A stretch of DNA of 64,000 nt, from positions 14,712,001 through 14,776,000 of the forward strand of contig CM048560.1 in NCBI GenBank assembly GCA_026413225.1, in the 5' to 3' direction. Positions 47,815-60,936 of the stretch are shown in pieces; the first letter of the stretch is position 1; the number at the start of each line of letters is the position of its first letter. The notes beneath the pieces are model-generated. The model was not told the origin of the DNA, did no database searches, and saw only the letters and a program-made list of their open reading frames with translations. The position numbers were made by a program, and so were the translations under genes. This DNA is from Otis tarda (lineage: Eukaryota > Chordata > Aves > Otidiformes > Otididae).

Positions 47815-50800
47815 GTGCAGTGGATTATGATGAGGGATGCAATTTGCATTCCTAGAAATTTCTCTCTCAAGCTATAACAATTCTTTAATAGTGAAAATGA
47901 GAAACAATATTGAATCTTAGGACAGCCTCTACTGTAGCTCTGGTGGAAATTAAGTTTTGATCTACTTAGAATTATATTTGTTATGTTTAGCTACTAAATG
48001 AGCTAAACACAACAATATTGATTACCATATTGTGACATTGTTTGTGATATTCTAGCAAAACTATTAATTAAAAGAATGGCCTAAAAGTAAGCATGTTTCA
48101 TCTACATAACTGATTTTTAAATGAGGCAATAGACTAACACAGTGATTAATGAGTGATTTATCATCAGAGTAGAAACCAATAACAGTTTACATCATCTGTA
48201 TTCTTCACTGGCATTATTTGTAGTTGCTATTCATAGCATGTAAGTTTTAGAAGCCTGTAATATTTGGATCTTATACGGCATTTTTATCCTTGTGTTTTAA
48301 ATTTTGTGCATTAACAGGTTCAAGTAGGTAGCATTTTAAATCTTTATAAATAACAATTTTTTTTTGTTTCCGGTTACACTTAAAATGTTAATCTGCAAAT
48401 TCCTGTCTTAATGAATTAGTAGTGCTTTCTATGTACAAAAATAAATGCAAAAGGTCATCTTATTATCCTCAAAAACTACTGTGAAGTCATCAGAGAATTA
48501 ATTTTGTTATTCTGCTGAAACTGCATGCAATCACCAAGGTTCATATGGGTGAAGTATTATTAAGTTCTGCTCACTGACATGTACCGCAATGCCCAAAATA
48601 AGAGCTAAGATGTGCAGGCCACTGAAATTACTCCAAATGCAATCAGACTGCATTTTAAAACAAGCTTTTTGACAGCAGCCATGTAGATGCAGCTAATCCT
48701 CCATTGCTGCGCCCTGGTTTTTCTCCCACCTCTCTCTGTAAGCGGCCCTGCAGGTGCCGTGGAGCCAGCGCACGCTCCCGGTAGCCCACGGATAGCCCCT
48801 GTACAGCGGGATCCACGCTGGTATTTGACGCTTGGTTGCGAACAGGCCATCGGGGCTGGAGGGAGGGAAGGAGAACCTGCTGTATCTCCCCTGGCAGCAG
48901 GAAGGAGCGGGAAGGGTTGGGAAGGCATGGGGAGCCAGGGCTGTGGGCCGCGGGGTAGGGCAGGCAGTGAGATATAGAGTTATTAATAATACATTGTTGG
49001 TTATGAAAATGCCAGACCAGATAGCAAGGCCCGCAGAGCCGCTCAGGGCAGCATGACAGGCACCCTTTCCCCAGGTAAACTCTGGGCAAAGCCAGACCAG
49101 GCGGGGCAGGATGCACCAGTTTTAAACAAACTTTGGAAAGTCAGCATTGTATTTCATACACCTATGCTATTTCATCATCCTCGAGTGCATTTGCTCATGA
49201 CCCTTTCGTTTATCACAGCGATAGGTCTCACAGTTACAAGTATGGAAGACTTAAAAAGAACAGGGTTTTTTTTGTTCTTTTCAATATCTGTTCCATTGAT
49301 GCTGCCCTTGTGGGCTTTCTACTGCTGCACCTCAGTCCCAATGCAAATGTCATCATCAGGTAAAAATAAACTTTAAGACTACCTAACAAAGTAGCTTTGT
49401 TTGCCTTTAGCAATTTAATATAGCTTCAGCATAAAAGTTTGCCCACATGTGGATGAAAAAGCTTCAGTGCCTCCATGTGCACCGCGGAGCTGGCTTTTCT
49501 CTGCTCCGGGCCCGCGGGCTGAGCTGATTTAAAGGTGCCTGATCATCTTTTAAGTACATAGCCGCAAAGTTCAACTGGTGCTTTGTGATTAAATCTCAGC
49601 TCCAAAGCCAGAAAGCTGGAGTGGCGGCACTGAGCCTGCAACCAAAGCGCCTTCAGCAGTTCTTTTGTATGGAGACTGTTGACACGGAGCCCAAGAAAAG
49701 ATGGTAGAAAAATGTAGTTATAATGTAATTATGACCATGCTCCTACATTTTTGTAAATGCCTGATATTTAAGCAAAACAAGTATTCATCATTACCAGGAC
49801 TTACTGTTGTAAGCCAAAAGCAGATTGAAATGTTGAGTTTTTTTCAAGCTGCAGATGTTAGGTTATCTCAGGAAAATGACAGCAGGTTCTGAGGCAGAAT
49901 GCTGAACTTTTCCACTGTATCTGCTGTGCTATCAAATAGGCTGTCGTGATCCTGGGTCTCACTGTGACATGCCAACAAAACTGGTTTTATATCACTTCTG
50001 AGAGTTCCATAACAGGATGTTACTCACTGCTAATGTATTTTGGTTCATATAAATGCAGAAAGAATCTGTGACAGGTCATAGTGTATCACCCTGTTATTTT
50101 TAGTCTGTGTACATAATTTACCTTATTCTTTGCTACAGGGGCTCCACAACTGATTCAGGGCTGTGATAGAGGCTCAAATCAACTCACAAAAAGAGCATTA
50201 GCATTACAATCTGTACAAAGTACGAACCAGAAAACTCAGATTAAATTTGGGGAATGAGAGTAGGCTGGAGATGCTTCATCTGCTCCTAATAATGTCATGA
50301 GTGCTACAAAACTAGATACGTTAGATAAGGAATTCCTGGTTTAATGGTGAGTGTAAATAAAGAGAAACAGTGCTCTGATGATGCAAAATTACAAAGCTCT
50401 GTTGAAATAATGGAGCTACAGTGATCTAAGCAGAGCGTCTGGAGACAGTTTAAAGATACTCTTTTCATGAGACTTGGCAGTACCACTCAAATCAGTGAGA
50501 AGAGAAAGAGCTGGCAAATAATCGGAAAACATTTTGCCTGTCAAAATTCAAAGCTTCCATTTCTGAGTTTTCTGAAAAGCAAAGGGTGGGCAGATGGATT
50601 CTGTTTGCTCCTCTAATTCTACCGGTTAAATAGCCAACGAGTGGACTTACAGTTACTGCATCTTGACATGACAGTTAATCTTTTCTTCTTTCATGACACT
50701 GATATATTAAATATTGGGGATCAGGTTTTATTTACTGCTCTCACTTTCTGTAATCCAATCAAATGAGTCTTCCCAGCTGCCCTTAAAGCAAAGTAAATTT

Positions 50801-51243
50801 TCTTTTCTAAACCATTTGTAAACAAATTCTCAGTGTTCATTGTCAGATCTAAGCTAGGAGGCAATTCGTGCGACCACAAGCAGATCACTGTCAACAGAAA
50901 AATCAGATGTTACATCACAAAATACTTTCAAGCATATTTCAACAGACAAGTGTACACAAACGTTACGTTTTTTTGAAATGAAAAATCCTAGCATAAAGTC
51001 CTACCACCCAGTCCATGTAGCATATTCCAGGTGTGTGGATGAAATTATGTGCTAGGGTAGCTATAATATACAATTAATAATTACCACATTTCTCTCCTCC
51101 TCAAAATCATCTTCTTTCCCATGAAATCAGACCTATTTCCTGATTAAGCTACTATTCTGCTTGAGAAAATAAGATGCAAAGTATCATGAACAGTAATGAA
51201 TAACTTAAAGTCTGATTTTGCATATCCATAATGCTTTGGTTGC
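47815..51243. other. Intergenic stretch with a GC-rich patch
   Basis: AT-rich apart from a local GC-rich patch at about 48,690-49,060 that creates overlapping open frames on both strands (up to 153 codons). CpG density is far below the PTBP2 island and no protein is recognised, so I do not call a promoter or gene. Confidence 0.5.
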
Positions 51244-51355
51244 AAGGATCTCAGATCATGCTTCGTAAACTTTAATTGAGCTGCCTATATCCCTATGACA
51301 TAGGAAAAGATTGCTTCCCATGTTTTATACCTGAATGATAGCGCAAGAAATACAG
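51244..51355 (-). mobile_element. MIR/CORE-SINE-like remnant
   Basis: Plus strand contains aaggatctcagatcatgctt, cgtaaactttaattgagc, ccctatgacataggaaaag, ttcccatgttttatacctga and caagaaatacagaggcaaat. In order these resemble the antisense of the amniote MIR-related repeat (ggatctcaaagc...ctttacaaac...cctatgaggtagg...ccattttacagatggg...gaggca). Strongly eroded. Confidence 0.45.
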
Positions 51356-54300
51356 AGGCAAATCCTGCCATCAAACAAATGGTCGCAGAGTCTCCTCATT
51401 GCCTTACCAGTACAGCGCTACTCCACAAGCAGTACTCTGAATTTATTTTATAGGTAAGGAACAAGAGTAAGGTGCTCCAGCTTTCAATACTAAGGAGCTG
51501 GGCTCTTCTCCAAGACATCCACAGGAAGCAAAGAGGAGCCTGGTAAAGCAGGAGGCAGAAGTTCTGCAGCTGCATCCGCTGCTGCACTGCCAGCGAGCAG
51601 CACAGCCACACCGTTGTGGTTCCTGCCTCCACAACTCCGCAGTCTGAAGGCCAGGGTTTTCCCCCCGCTCCTCCATGCGCATTACAAGACAACGTGCTAG
51701 CGGCTACAAACGCACCTCTGGTCTTAAGTAACTTAAAAATCCCCTTTTCCATATCTTTAAAGTTCTCCCCAACACAGGTGAAATAAGGAATATACATGGA
51801 AGCTAATTTTACTGTCTTGGAATTCTGATTTCTGGGGTGAGTCAAAGATTACAGCTTTTCTTTTATGTAGCTTCACATTTTGCATGTCTTAAGTGGTTTC
51901 GCCACAAAGACTATACCATAAGCACAAGCAAATGACAAGTTCATGGTTTTCTAGGTTAACTCATTACTTACACTGTTCTTATTGCTGTACTTGTTCTCTT
52001 TGCTCTGCTTTGTGGCACCTCCCGGTGACTTTCAGACAGGCGCTCTAGAGCCCTCCGTCACCCTGCATGTGCGGAAGTGCAGTAGACACCTTATGTGAAA
52101 TACAGTCACTGCAAATGGACAAGTCATTTACATGAAAAAAACAAGTAGGTAGCACAATTAGCTGCTGACAGAGGCTAACTTTTCAAATGCCCGTGAAGCA
52201 GAAATCCGCTGTAGATAAGTTTAACAACTGGTCTTAGCACGGTTCTCAGTGGTCACCCTCCTCTCTGTTGTCCAAGACATCATTATCAACCAAGTCCTGC
52301 TTCCACTTCGTGAATGCTCCTGTCATTGCTGGGAGGACAGGACAAGGCTGAACATGAAGCAGGATGCCCGAGTCATCATTTATTATTCAAATTTCAGTGT
52401 TCAGTACCACATAAGCTGAGCTGAGCAACCTACAAACAAAAGAATGATCTTGCACCACAGGATGGCATTAAGTGGCCATAAGAAACAAGTAACAGCTTCA
52501 CTCAGACAACGGCATTGTTCTATTTAAGACAAAGCATAAGTCTCAAACAGGTGTAATCAAGAGTAACAAGACAAGTGTGACAAACAGCAGGACACAAAGC
52601 ATTTTAGTGGGGAAAAAAAGGGCATGATTTGATTAGTAGTAATTTTTGAGACAGATGACTGTCAGTGGTTTTGGCTGCTTCTCATAGAAAGGCATTTAAA
52701 AACATTTTTACTAAATCAACATTGGTTTTGTTCCCTAGTGAATGCTCTATTTTATATTTCTGTTTCCAAATGCGTGGGGAAACGTCCTTGCTTCTCCAGC
52801 AAGTACTTCTGTTTCCTTTTGTTTAAGCTCCAGAAAAACAAATGGTCCCGACCTCACCAGAAGAAATCACCTGCCTTTCCTGTTCTGCTTGCAACAAAAT
52901 CATCTCCTGTTCAGGCATTTGTTCCTTAACAGAGAAATGACTAATGCAATCACGTTATTTTGGGCCTCTGCTTAGAGATGGCTGCTCCTCAAGCTCCGCT
53001 CTGTTCTGACCCTGCCAAGCCTCCTGTGGTGCAGGGGCGTTCACAGTCTTGCTTTTGATTGCATTAATAGCCAGTCCAGAACTGCCTTGAGCTGCCTCTG
53101 GACTTCGGGAGTGTTCCCACAATAGAAACAGCAGCAATGGAACACATTTTTGTGCAGTGCAATCATACCCGGTTAGCGTCCCCAGGCTGCTGTGTAACAG
53201 CCGCAGCCCAGCCTCCCCACACAGAGGTGGTTCAGAAGAGGCTTCTGAATGAGCATAAACTGACTGCACCTCCCCATTCCTAAGGAAGAACTGCATTTGA
53301 AACTGGCTTCCTAGGATTTTTGTTTGACTGTTTATTCTGTCATTATTGGAGATCAATATCTCTTCAAAGGGAAGATTTTTCTATGAATGGCCAGAGTAAT
53401 ATTTTAACTCCAAATAGATTACCTGGAATTCCAATTTGTCCTGAATTCTCTGGAGTTCCCCAAGGTCACATTATGTCAGGCTGGAGCAATATCTCTGACT
53501 GACTCTGTCTGAACAAGCAGAAGGCAGGGCAGCAGGTCCGATCTCCAGGTCACCCCTATTCACTACGGCAGAGGGCTGCTTAACCTGGGGAGGCAGGCGG
53601 TTCTTGTCGCTGCTGCTCGCGCTTTCTCGGCATGTGCTTGATAAGCAGCAAAGCAGATGAACTCTTAACAAACAAATATACTTTTTTTAATGCAAATGCT
53701 TCCAGTAACTCAGAATAAGGATAAGGAAATATGGAAAATATAGGCTATAAAAGCAGAATTGTTCTGACACAAAGAAACATTTAGCAAGACTTTCCATAAG
53801 GCAGCTGCAGCTCTGTGAAGTCAGCAGAATTGTAAAATGACAACATCCAGTGTTTATTGTTTATAATTAGTGATTTATCTCTCTACTTCAACTTCAGTGG
53901 CCATATTACTATGTAGGAACCCAGCACAATTATCCTCATTTATGGATATTTTGAAAACTATCTTCTCCTAGAGATTGTAATTCAAAATGACTTTGTGTGT
54001 GTGCAGGTGTAAAGGTGGTAATATTACAGGTAGGATATATACAATTGAAAAATAACAGCCCTTCCCTGAAGGAGTAACTAAACTTTCAGGTTTCATCCTG
54101 AGCTGGGAGGCCCAGTTGTGCCACTGGTGTGACACTGCTGCCAGAAAAACACTCAGCAAAACAGTTTTGTTTTATACAAAGTTCTGCTTTTCAGTCTTTT
54201 TTTTTTTTCATTTCAGAATGCTTCAAAACCTAAAATTTAAAAATTCCCTGTGAAATGAACCAACCAGGAGAAATGCTTTGCACATGAACAAGGTGTTTCA

Positions 54301-55289
54301 TTTCAACGAAAACAAGAGGTCTTCTGCTTTTGACCTTTCTAGCCTTTTACCATAGGAAACCATACCATGCTGAGAAAAGTAACTTCATAGCTAAAAAATA
54401 AAATTAAAAAGCTTTTCCTTTGAAATATCAAGCCAAGTTGAGGGGTTTTTTTTGGTTGTTGCCATTGTCACCTTTTTAGCCACAAAGAATGTCAGGTTCT
54501 GCCCATGAGGAAATCCTTTCTGGTTGGATGACAGGTTGGGCTGGACTGGGAGGTTGTGCTTGCCGGATGCCCCCGGTACTGGCAGTGGGAATTACTCCCA
54601 CGCACCACGCTGAGCCATGCTGACACTGAACACCACGAAATTGTTGTGCTCCTTTTTGACAGTGATTCCTGTGCTTAGTTAGAAATCATCTGAGATAGTG
54701 TGTGACGAAAGGCCACAATCTTGTGACAGAAAGATCATTACTGCAGCGGCTAATTACCCTTTGCTGATTCCTGGGCAATGAGATTAGCATCAATGAGTCC
54801 GGGGAAATCTATAGGGAACAAAAAGGGACACAAAAGACAAACAATGGAAATTAAATCCTTTGGTTAAACAGCGCAGTGAGACACTCTTCCTGAGGCAGAC
54901 TGAAGTCAGGGGGCTTCCTCTGCCTCCCTGCCGCTGGCAGAGATGGGGAGGAAAGACAGCGATAAATAACAGCTCCTTTGGCACCGGGTACTGGACAGAC
55001 GACATCCCCAAACAGCCGCGCTCAGCCTGGGCTGAGCTGCATGTGCTGTGTCCTGACCATAGGACTTGGGGACAGCCCAGCAACTTCACTTGGGACAGAC
55101 CTTCGCTGGAGCGACACTGAAATAACCAACCTGGTGTCTGGGGATTAGCATTTCACAGTCAACAATCTCTCTCAGGCTCCTGAAGCTAGAAGAATTCAAG
55201 TATATATGCCTAAAATAATTGTATGCCTACAAATTCAGGTCTTAAGAAGAAAAAAATGGGGTGACATTTTTAGAAGTGCTCAGCAGTGA
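51356..55289. other. Intergenic stretch with small GC-rich patches
   Basis: GC-rich patches at about 51,530-51,680, 52,980-53,240 and 54,890-55,110 alternate with AT-rich DNA. Open frames up to 149 codons show no family resemblance. No RNA gene or repeat identified. Confidence 0.5.
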
Positions 55290-55325
55290 TAAACTTCGCT
55301 TGTATTGAAGTCAATGGGATTTCTT
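55290..55325. repeat. Possible ancient amniote repeat motif (attgaagtcaatggga)
   Basis: The block attgaagtcaatggga, preceded by gtgctcagcagtgataaact, resembles a motif recurring in many amniote genomes as part of old interspersed repeats. Only about 35 bp is recognisable. Confidence 0.3.
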
Positions 55326-55894
55326 TCTATGTGTCTCAAGTGGGAACTGAATTAGGTCAGTGCCAAAGTACTTTTGTAAATCAGACCTGTGCAGTAAGCA
55401 AGCAGGTACAGCATGTTCCTTCCCTTTAATGACAGCTTAGGGACATGTCCTCCCATGCATTGCAGTGTGAAGTTCCTCTTGATGACAAAGACACTATTGT
55501 TTATATCTAAAAACCCAAGGTACTTGTGTATATGAGCACCAAAAAAAAACATTTGAAGTGCTCTTAATAGGTTACAAAATTACATATTTGAAATTTTAAG
55601 AAAAGATAGAATGTGTCTGTCTCAGTCTCCTCTTTAGAAATTCCTTGCCCAATTCAGAAAAAAAAAGGGCACCCATACTAAGAACAAGAATGAGACAGCC
55701 ATCTTTCAGGAGAGTAGTCCATTTGCAGTGGAGAATTATTAACCACTGAAAAGTCAGGAAGGTTCAGAATGGAAGAGTTTCCAAATCCTTACCCCTAGCA
55801 ATAATGTCCCAGTAACGCTACACCAGAGTATGGGGTAGGAAATGAGAAAAATCCTCAGAAAAAAAAGGATGATTTATGAAAAGATTAGACACAC

Positions 55895-56160
55895 AAGTGT
55901 GTGTTGAATATGCATGCACAATTGCATGCTTAATTTGCACACCCAATTATTGCCATTGTGCATAAAATTGAATAATTACCCATGAAAATAACTGATTATG
56001 GTTATTTACTTCCATAATTACTTGATTTGCACATACAATCATGGTAATTAGGCACACAAATTAGTCATCACACAATTGCATGTCTAACCTTATTAAGAAT
56101 CAGAATCAATGCATTTATTTTAAATTGCATTTGTCCAATTCTGTTGTACTATGATTTCTG
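55895..56160. promoter_or_regulatory. Candidate conserved non-coding element, homeodomain/octamer rich
   Basis: Within about 260 bp there are three AATTGCAT blocks (near 55920, 56073, 56124), three AATTA homeodomain cores (near 55974, 56016, 56045) and two ATTTGCAC blocks (near 55934 and 56027). Spacing and repetition resemble POU-homeodomain enhancers. Function and conservation are inferred only. Confidence 0.35.
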
Positions 56161-56510
56161 TTATAGCTGGGTTTGAAACTGATGTGCATAGCAGGGACCA
56201 GCTTCCCAGTGTGCCTCTGTCCCGGTGCCACCCTTCAGGCATCAGCAGAGCCCGCAGAATGCCCTCACGGCACAGTGCTTGGCTCCTATGCAAACGTCGA
56301 CAGAAATGCCATAAAAAAGGGGGAAAAAAAAAAAAAAAACCAACAACAAACAGTCAAAGTGTGACAAGAATTTGAGAACAACGTACGGTTTTCAAGTAGT
56401 TACTTTCAATTCAGGAATGAGGTAAATAAAAAAATAACGTCTCGAGCATTTGTGGGGAGGAAATGTAAAGTAATATAGAGGAAGAAATACTTTAGTGATG
56501 CTTTTCAGCA

Positions 56511-56532
56511 TTAAAAGTTTAAAAACTTTTAA
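56511..56532. repeat. 22-bp inverted repeat (hairpin)
   Basis: TTAAAAGTTT (56511-56520) and AAACTTTTAA (56523-56532) are perfect inverted copies with a 2-base spacer. Intergenic; no promoter or gene end is next to it. Confidence 0.85.
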
Positions 56533-57239
56533 GCACTGTAATCAGTTAGCATAATGTTCCTGAAAATCCAGAGAAACTTTTACTTTCATTTCATAAGCAG
56601 TCAGTTAAGAATGGAGATATTAAATGCCAAAGCCTGCATCAGTTCTCCACTGCACTCCCAGAAATAAAATCCAATTTCAGCTCCCAGATTTGTGATTGCA
56701 CTTATTAGTCTAAATGTCTTCCCCTTGTAGATGTCCTGTCTCCAGGTGCAGTAGGTGAGGATACCTTTATTAACTTTCCTATAAATCACATTTTGCCAGG
56801 AAACATAATAAAAGCCTGGGGAATTAGTCAATAAAATAGTGCTGCTTCTCTATCACTTAATAAATGCCTGGGTCCTGCGGTTGGAACTTGATATGCTCTC
56901 TAATTAAAAAGAACAAATATGAGAAAAATACTGGCAACTTGAAATATTGAGCTGTTTCATGTTTGTTATTGGAGCCTTCTTGAGTACAATTTTCTAATAA
57001 TTGGACCAGATGGACAAGAAAAAAAAATTGGCATGACAGTTTAAACTGAGTATATTTCTATACAGAAAGGATCCTGCATGACAGATCTGTGAATTTCCCT
57101 ACATAAATCACTAAAAGCCCTACTGCATCTGTACATATAATCTATATTTTTTTCCCTTATCAGTTTTGAGTTAATGCCAAGGTAGTTAATGCTGAAGAAA
57201 ATACAGAGGTTAAAACATTTTGTCCTGGATGTATCTTTT

Positions 57240-57480
57240 TGTTGTTGTTGTTAATTATGCACCTTAATTTAGTCCTTGCTTAATGCACTTTAGAATGAGT
57301 TGTATTTCTTGTAATCGCTTTATTATTACTTGACATCAGACCTTATGTTAAGCAATCAAAGCGGTAAGGCAGGATGAAAAGGAGGGAAGATGATCAAGAT
57401 ACAGTGAAGATGAGTTCGCATCCTTAAAGCAATCACATAGTCCCCGACTGCCAGGAATGTTATAGGATTAGCACTACACT
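57240..57480. promoter_or_regulatory. Candidate conserved non-coding element
   Basis: A TTG repeat at about 57,239 is followed by unique sequence with ccttaatttagtccttgctt, aatgcactttagaatgag and cttgtaatcgctttattatt, having several homeodomain-like cores and no repeat character. Offered only because of motif density. Confidence 0.22.
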
Positions 57481-58199
57481 TTCTTGAGATTACATCCTAT
57501 GAAAGAATAGAGGAAAGAAAGAAATCCCTGAGTGAGCAGCTATTTGGTTTCTGTCAGCTTGCAAGAAAGTTTTGCTTTGAGTAATTGCAGGTGGGATCTG
57601 TTGTCAGCCTGACTCTTCTCTCCTGCTTTACAATGAAACCCACTGCCTTTGGGGAGATGCAGCCCCGGCTGGGAGGGGCACGCGGTACCGTAGAGGCCAC
57701 GTGCTTCTGCGCCTGCACGTTTGAAACGTCCTCAGAAATCAGTGGCAAAAATGCCTTAACTGGTTAATGCCATGATACAAGAGCTCTCTCCAAATCCCTT
57801 AAAATATCGGGTGTCAAAACATGCCAGAAAAATATAGTACCTTTGCAGCACAGGCCCATTAGTATTTTATAGGCGGTAAGACCCTTAAGACTCCCCTATC
57901 TTAAATCCTAGGGAAAGCCATTTAACAGAAATAACTCAGGACTTCCAAAGTAAATGTTAACACCTCTTGCTAGTTTAATTCTTTCACAAGGCTATTTTTA
58001 TAAATCACAAGTAAATGATGGTTTATAATGTAACTGCAACGAGTCTGAATTTAAGACACAAAAGACAAACCCAACCCTAGGAGGTGTTTTAACTTTAAAC
58101 CATTCATTCTGCAGGGCGTGGTCCTGCTGTAGCCTGACAGCATACTGATTTGATGTGCTCATCAAGTGCTAGTGCCATGCAGAAAAAAATTATTTATTT

Positions 58200-58560
58200 A
58201 CATGCATAAGGCTACTTTTAAAAAAAAATTTCTGTATATTTCACGCTGCTAAGGGGGTATTTGTTTAGTTGATGTAATATTTCCCATAATGATTTCTGAT
58301 TACCAAAATGCATAGTACAAATGGTAATCAGTGCCCCTTTCACGGCAAATGCTGCTGCTGAGTACCTCCTATGAGTTTAATCACAGTGTGCAATTCACAC
58401 CGTAATGTGTTATAATTGCCCCCTACAAAGTTGGTCCTGTTTCATTTTAATATCACTGGACTGACTACTGAAACTCAACATGAGTTCCTTGAATGCTGCA
58501 TTCTCCATTGAGACTTTTACATACCTAATTAATCTCAAATAAGGGTACCATTAAAAAGGT
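58200..58560. promoter_or_regulatory. Candidate conserved non-coding element with long inverted repeat
   Basis: Holds a perfect 10-bp inverted repeat CTGATTACCA (58296-58305) / TGGTAATCAG (58322-58331) with a 16-bp spacer containing ATGCAT. A second dyad is GTGTG-caatt-CACAC (58386-58400), and ctaattaatctc lies further on. Unique sequence without repeat signature; an enhancer is a plausible reading. Confidence 0.35.
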
Positions 58561-59599
58561 GAAGATTTTTTAAGAAATGCCTTAGTTTTTAATGGCTGCA
58601 AAATCAGTAGTGGTAGTTTGAAAAGTTCACCCTGTTGGACCTTTTACTCTAAGACCCAGTTTGATTGCCATTTCCTTCAGATAATTTTACCTATTCTTTT
58701 GGCACAGGAAAGGTACCTACTGATGCAGTAGAAAGCTTTGTATTTTGTTGTTTTGTAGCATCAGGCAGTTTATTTTCATTTTCATGCACCTATGAACATC
58801 ATTCCCACTAAGATGAGATGATAACTTATGTTACTTTTTAAAAGAACTGTTGAAGGTACCCAGCTACAGAAGAACATAGTGCTGCACAGCAGTTTGAGAC
58901 AAAGATCTGAAAGAGCAACTGGAGATGGAGTACGCAAGTTGTCTGCCTTGAAAATTTATGCAATCCACCTCTAATTTTTATAGCAAATAGTGTTATTTGC
59001 ATGGTCACACAGCTAATGAGCTTACTCATTATGAATACCTTTATTTGGCTACTTTTGACTTTTTAAGCCAGTCTTTGGATTTTTCCTACTTAATGCATGT
59101 GCTATTCAGCATGTTTGAGCATTCCCCCAACGGTTCCCGTTGGCCAAAGTCCCTGATCATCCACCTGCTTTGCCTGCCCACGACATGAGACACGTTTGGG
59201 GTGACCCAGCCCTGCCACAGCCAGGGGAGCCCTGCTTCCTCGCAGCTCCCGGGGAGACCCTCCCGGGAGCCAGCTCTGCCAGGGCCGGCTGTGGGGAGGT
59301 GCTGCCGGGGGCTAACAGGAGTGTCGGGTGGAAAACGGATCAAAACCAACTTAACCTTCCTGGCTATTTGCAACTGGTGTTTTCGCTTTTCCTTCGCCGG
59401 GGGAGTGAAGGCTTTAACCTGAGGAGAAGCAAATGACAGAGCGTCCTCATCGAGACAGGGCACTGGAGCACAAAATGCTGCCTATTTAACTGCCTTCCTG
59501 ACTGAAACCCAGCGTAAGGCATCTCATCATCTTTCCACTGGCTGCCAGTTCAGCTTGGGCGGTCAAAGGCACGGCGAGGCACAGGTCACCGGTGCTGGA

Positions 59600-59800
59600 A
59601 ACGCCCCTTGCCCTGCTGACACCAGGCCTGCTATAAGTGATATGATCACTTTAATTACACTGATTGCATCAATCAGAGCTGCTGGTGAAATTACTGAGGG
59701 AAGCCATGGCCTGGGACTGAAACATTTTTTAATAAAACTGATGAACTGTTCCCTTACTTTATGTGTGTCCCTGACCTCCCGAAGGGAATTACCCACATGC
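59600..59800. promoter_or_regulatory. Candidate enhancer with two adjacent dyads around TTAATTA
   Basis: AAGTGAT-atg-ATCACTT (59635-59651) overlaps TTAATTA (59650-59656) and is followed within 10 bp by TGATTG-cat-CAATCA (59661-59675). The first dyad contains NKX2-type AAGTG/CACTT ends, the centre is a homeodomain core, and the second dyad has PBX/MEIS-like TGATTG. Factor names are motif inferences. Confidence 0.4.
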
Positions 59801-60544
59801 CATCTTCTTTCACAGCAGATGCACTGCCAAGCCAGCAGCTCCCACCTCCTCATTAACTGCAGCTCCTGTTGCTCCCCTAACGAGGACTCACTCAAGAGCC
59901 CCGTCAGCCCCCACCTGCTCGCCACTGCCAAGCATCTCACGCCAAGCACAAACCCTGAGTGTTTCTAGCCTATCTTGTCTTGGGACCAGAACTTCATCCT
60001 TTTTTCTTGAATGCAGAACACAAGGGTTTTGCAGAGAGGAGAGGCACAGAAAAACCCAAACTTTTGAGTAGCCGGTGTTAATGGTGTGTGGCTGGGGAGA
60101 ATTTGTTTGGCCACAGTGTCTAGTGTGTTGGCTAGAAGGGATAGCACATGGGAAGCACAGACACTATTTTTTGCTTGCCTACCTCCTCCACCATTTCCCA
60201 AACCTAAAAAATGCACCATCAGGCATTTCTTTGAGCCTTCATTGTTCAGCTTCTAAGAGGCAAAATGATCAGATGGTGGTAAACTGATGGTACCCGAAAG
60301 TGGGCTGACCCCTAAGTCAGCCTGGGACATGTGACACAAGTCCTTGCTACTTCCCCCTCATGTGACATTTTCCTTCCTCTCTTCTCCTTCTCTTCTCTGT
60401 AACCGCTTCTCCTTTCCTTATCGCCTTGCCCTGCAACGCTGAGCAACCAGAAAGGGCAGTTAGAAGCAACAAACTCAACAATCCAACCCTTGTACATCTT
60501 TCCTGGGTCTCAAACTAGTGCTAAAATTGTGTGCAGTATCTGGC

Positions 60545-60563
60545 CTTTTTTTTTTTTTTTTTC
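60545..60563. repeat. Poly(T) tract
   Basis: About 18 T followed by ctttcccc, intergenic, not attached to a recognised element. Confidence 0.9.
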
Positions 60564-60936
60564 TTTCCCCTCACCAAATTTATCCCAGAGATAGCAAATT
60601 CCTTCTAATATTTTTCTGTTTCGTCCTTATCTTCATTCTGGATTTTTGTTGTATAAAGAGAAAAAAAAAAGACAGAACTTGTACAACCAAGCCTCCTGCT
60701 CCAAACCATTTCAATCAGTTAATGCTACCTTGAAATGCATTTCCTAATGTGAAACCCAATTGAAAATATTCTATGCAGCTCAATGAATAAGAAACAAAAT
60801 ATCCATTTATTTTAAAAGTTAAAAAATAATTGGATATGTAAAATAGTGTACTTTTCCTAACCTTTAACAGATGAAAATAATGGTATTTATCAAAAAGGAG
60901 ATGCAGCACTGAAATCACGGAACTGCCCGTGACTGT

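Noticed and set aside
48605-49116. GC-rich patch with overlapping open frames, first considered as a second CpG-island promoter
   Set aside because: CpG dinucleotides are sparse compared with 30.1-31.2 kb, and no exon, donor or protein match is seen.
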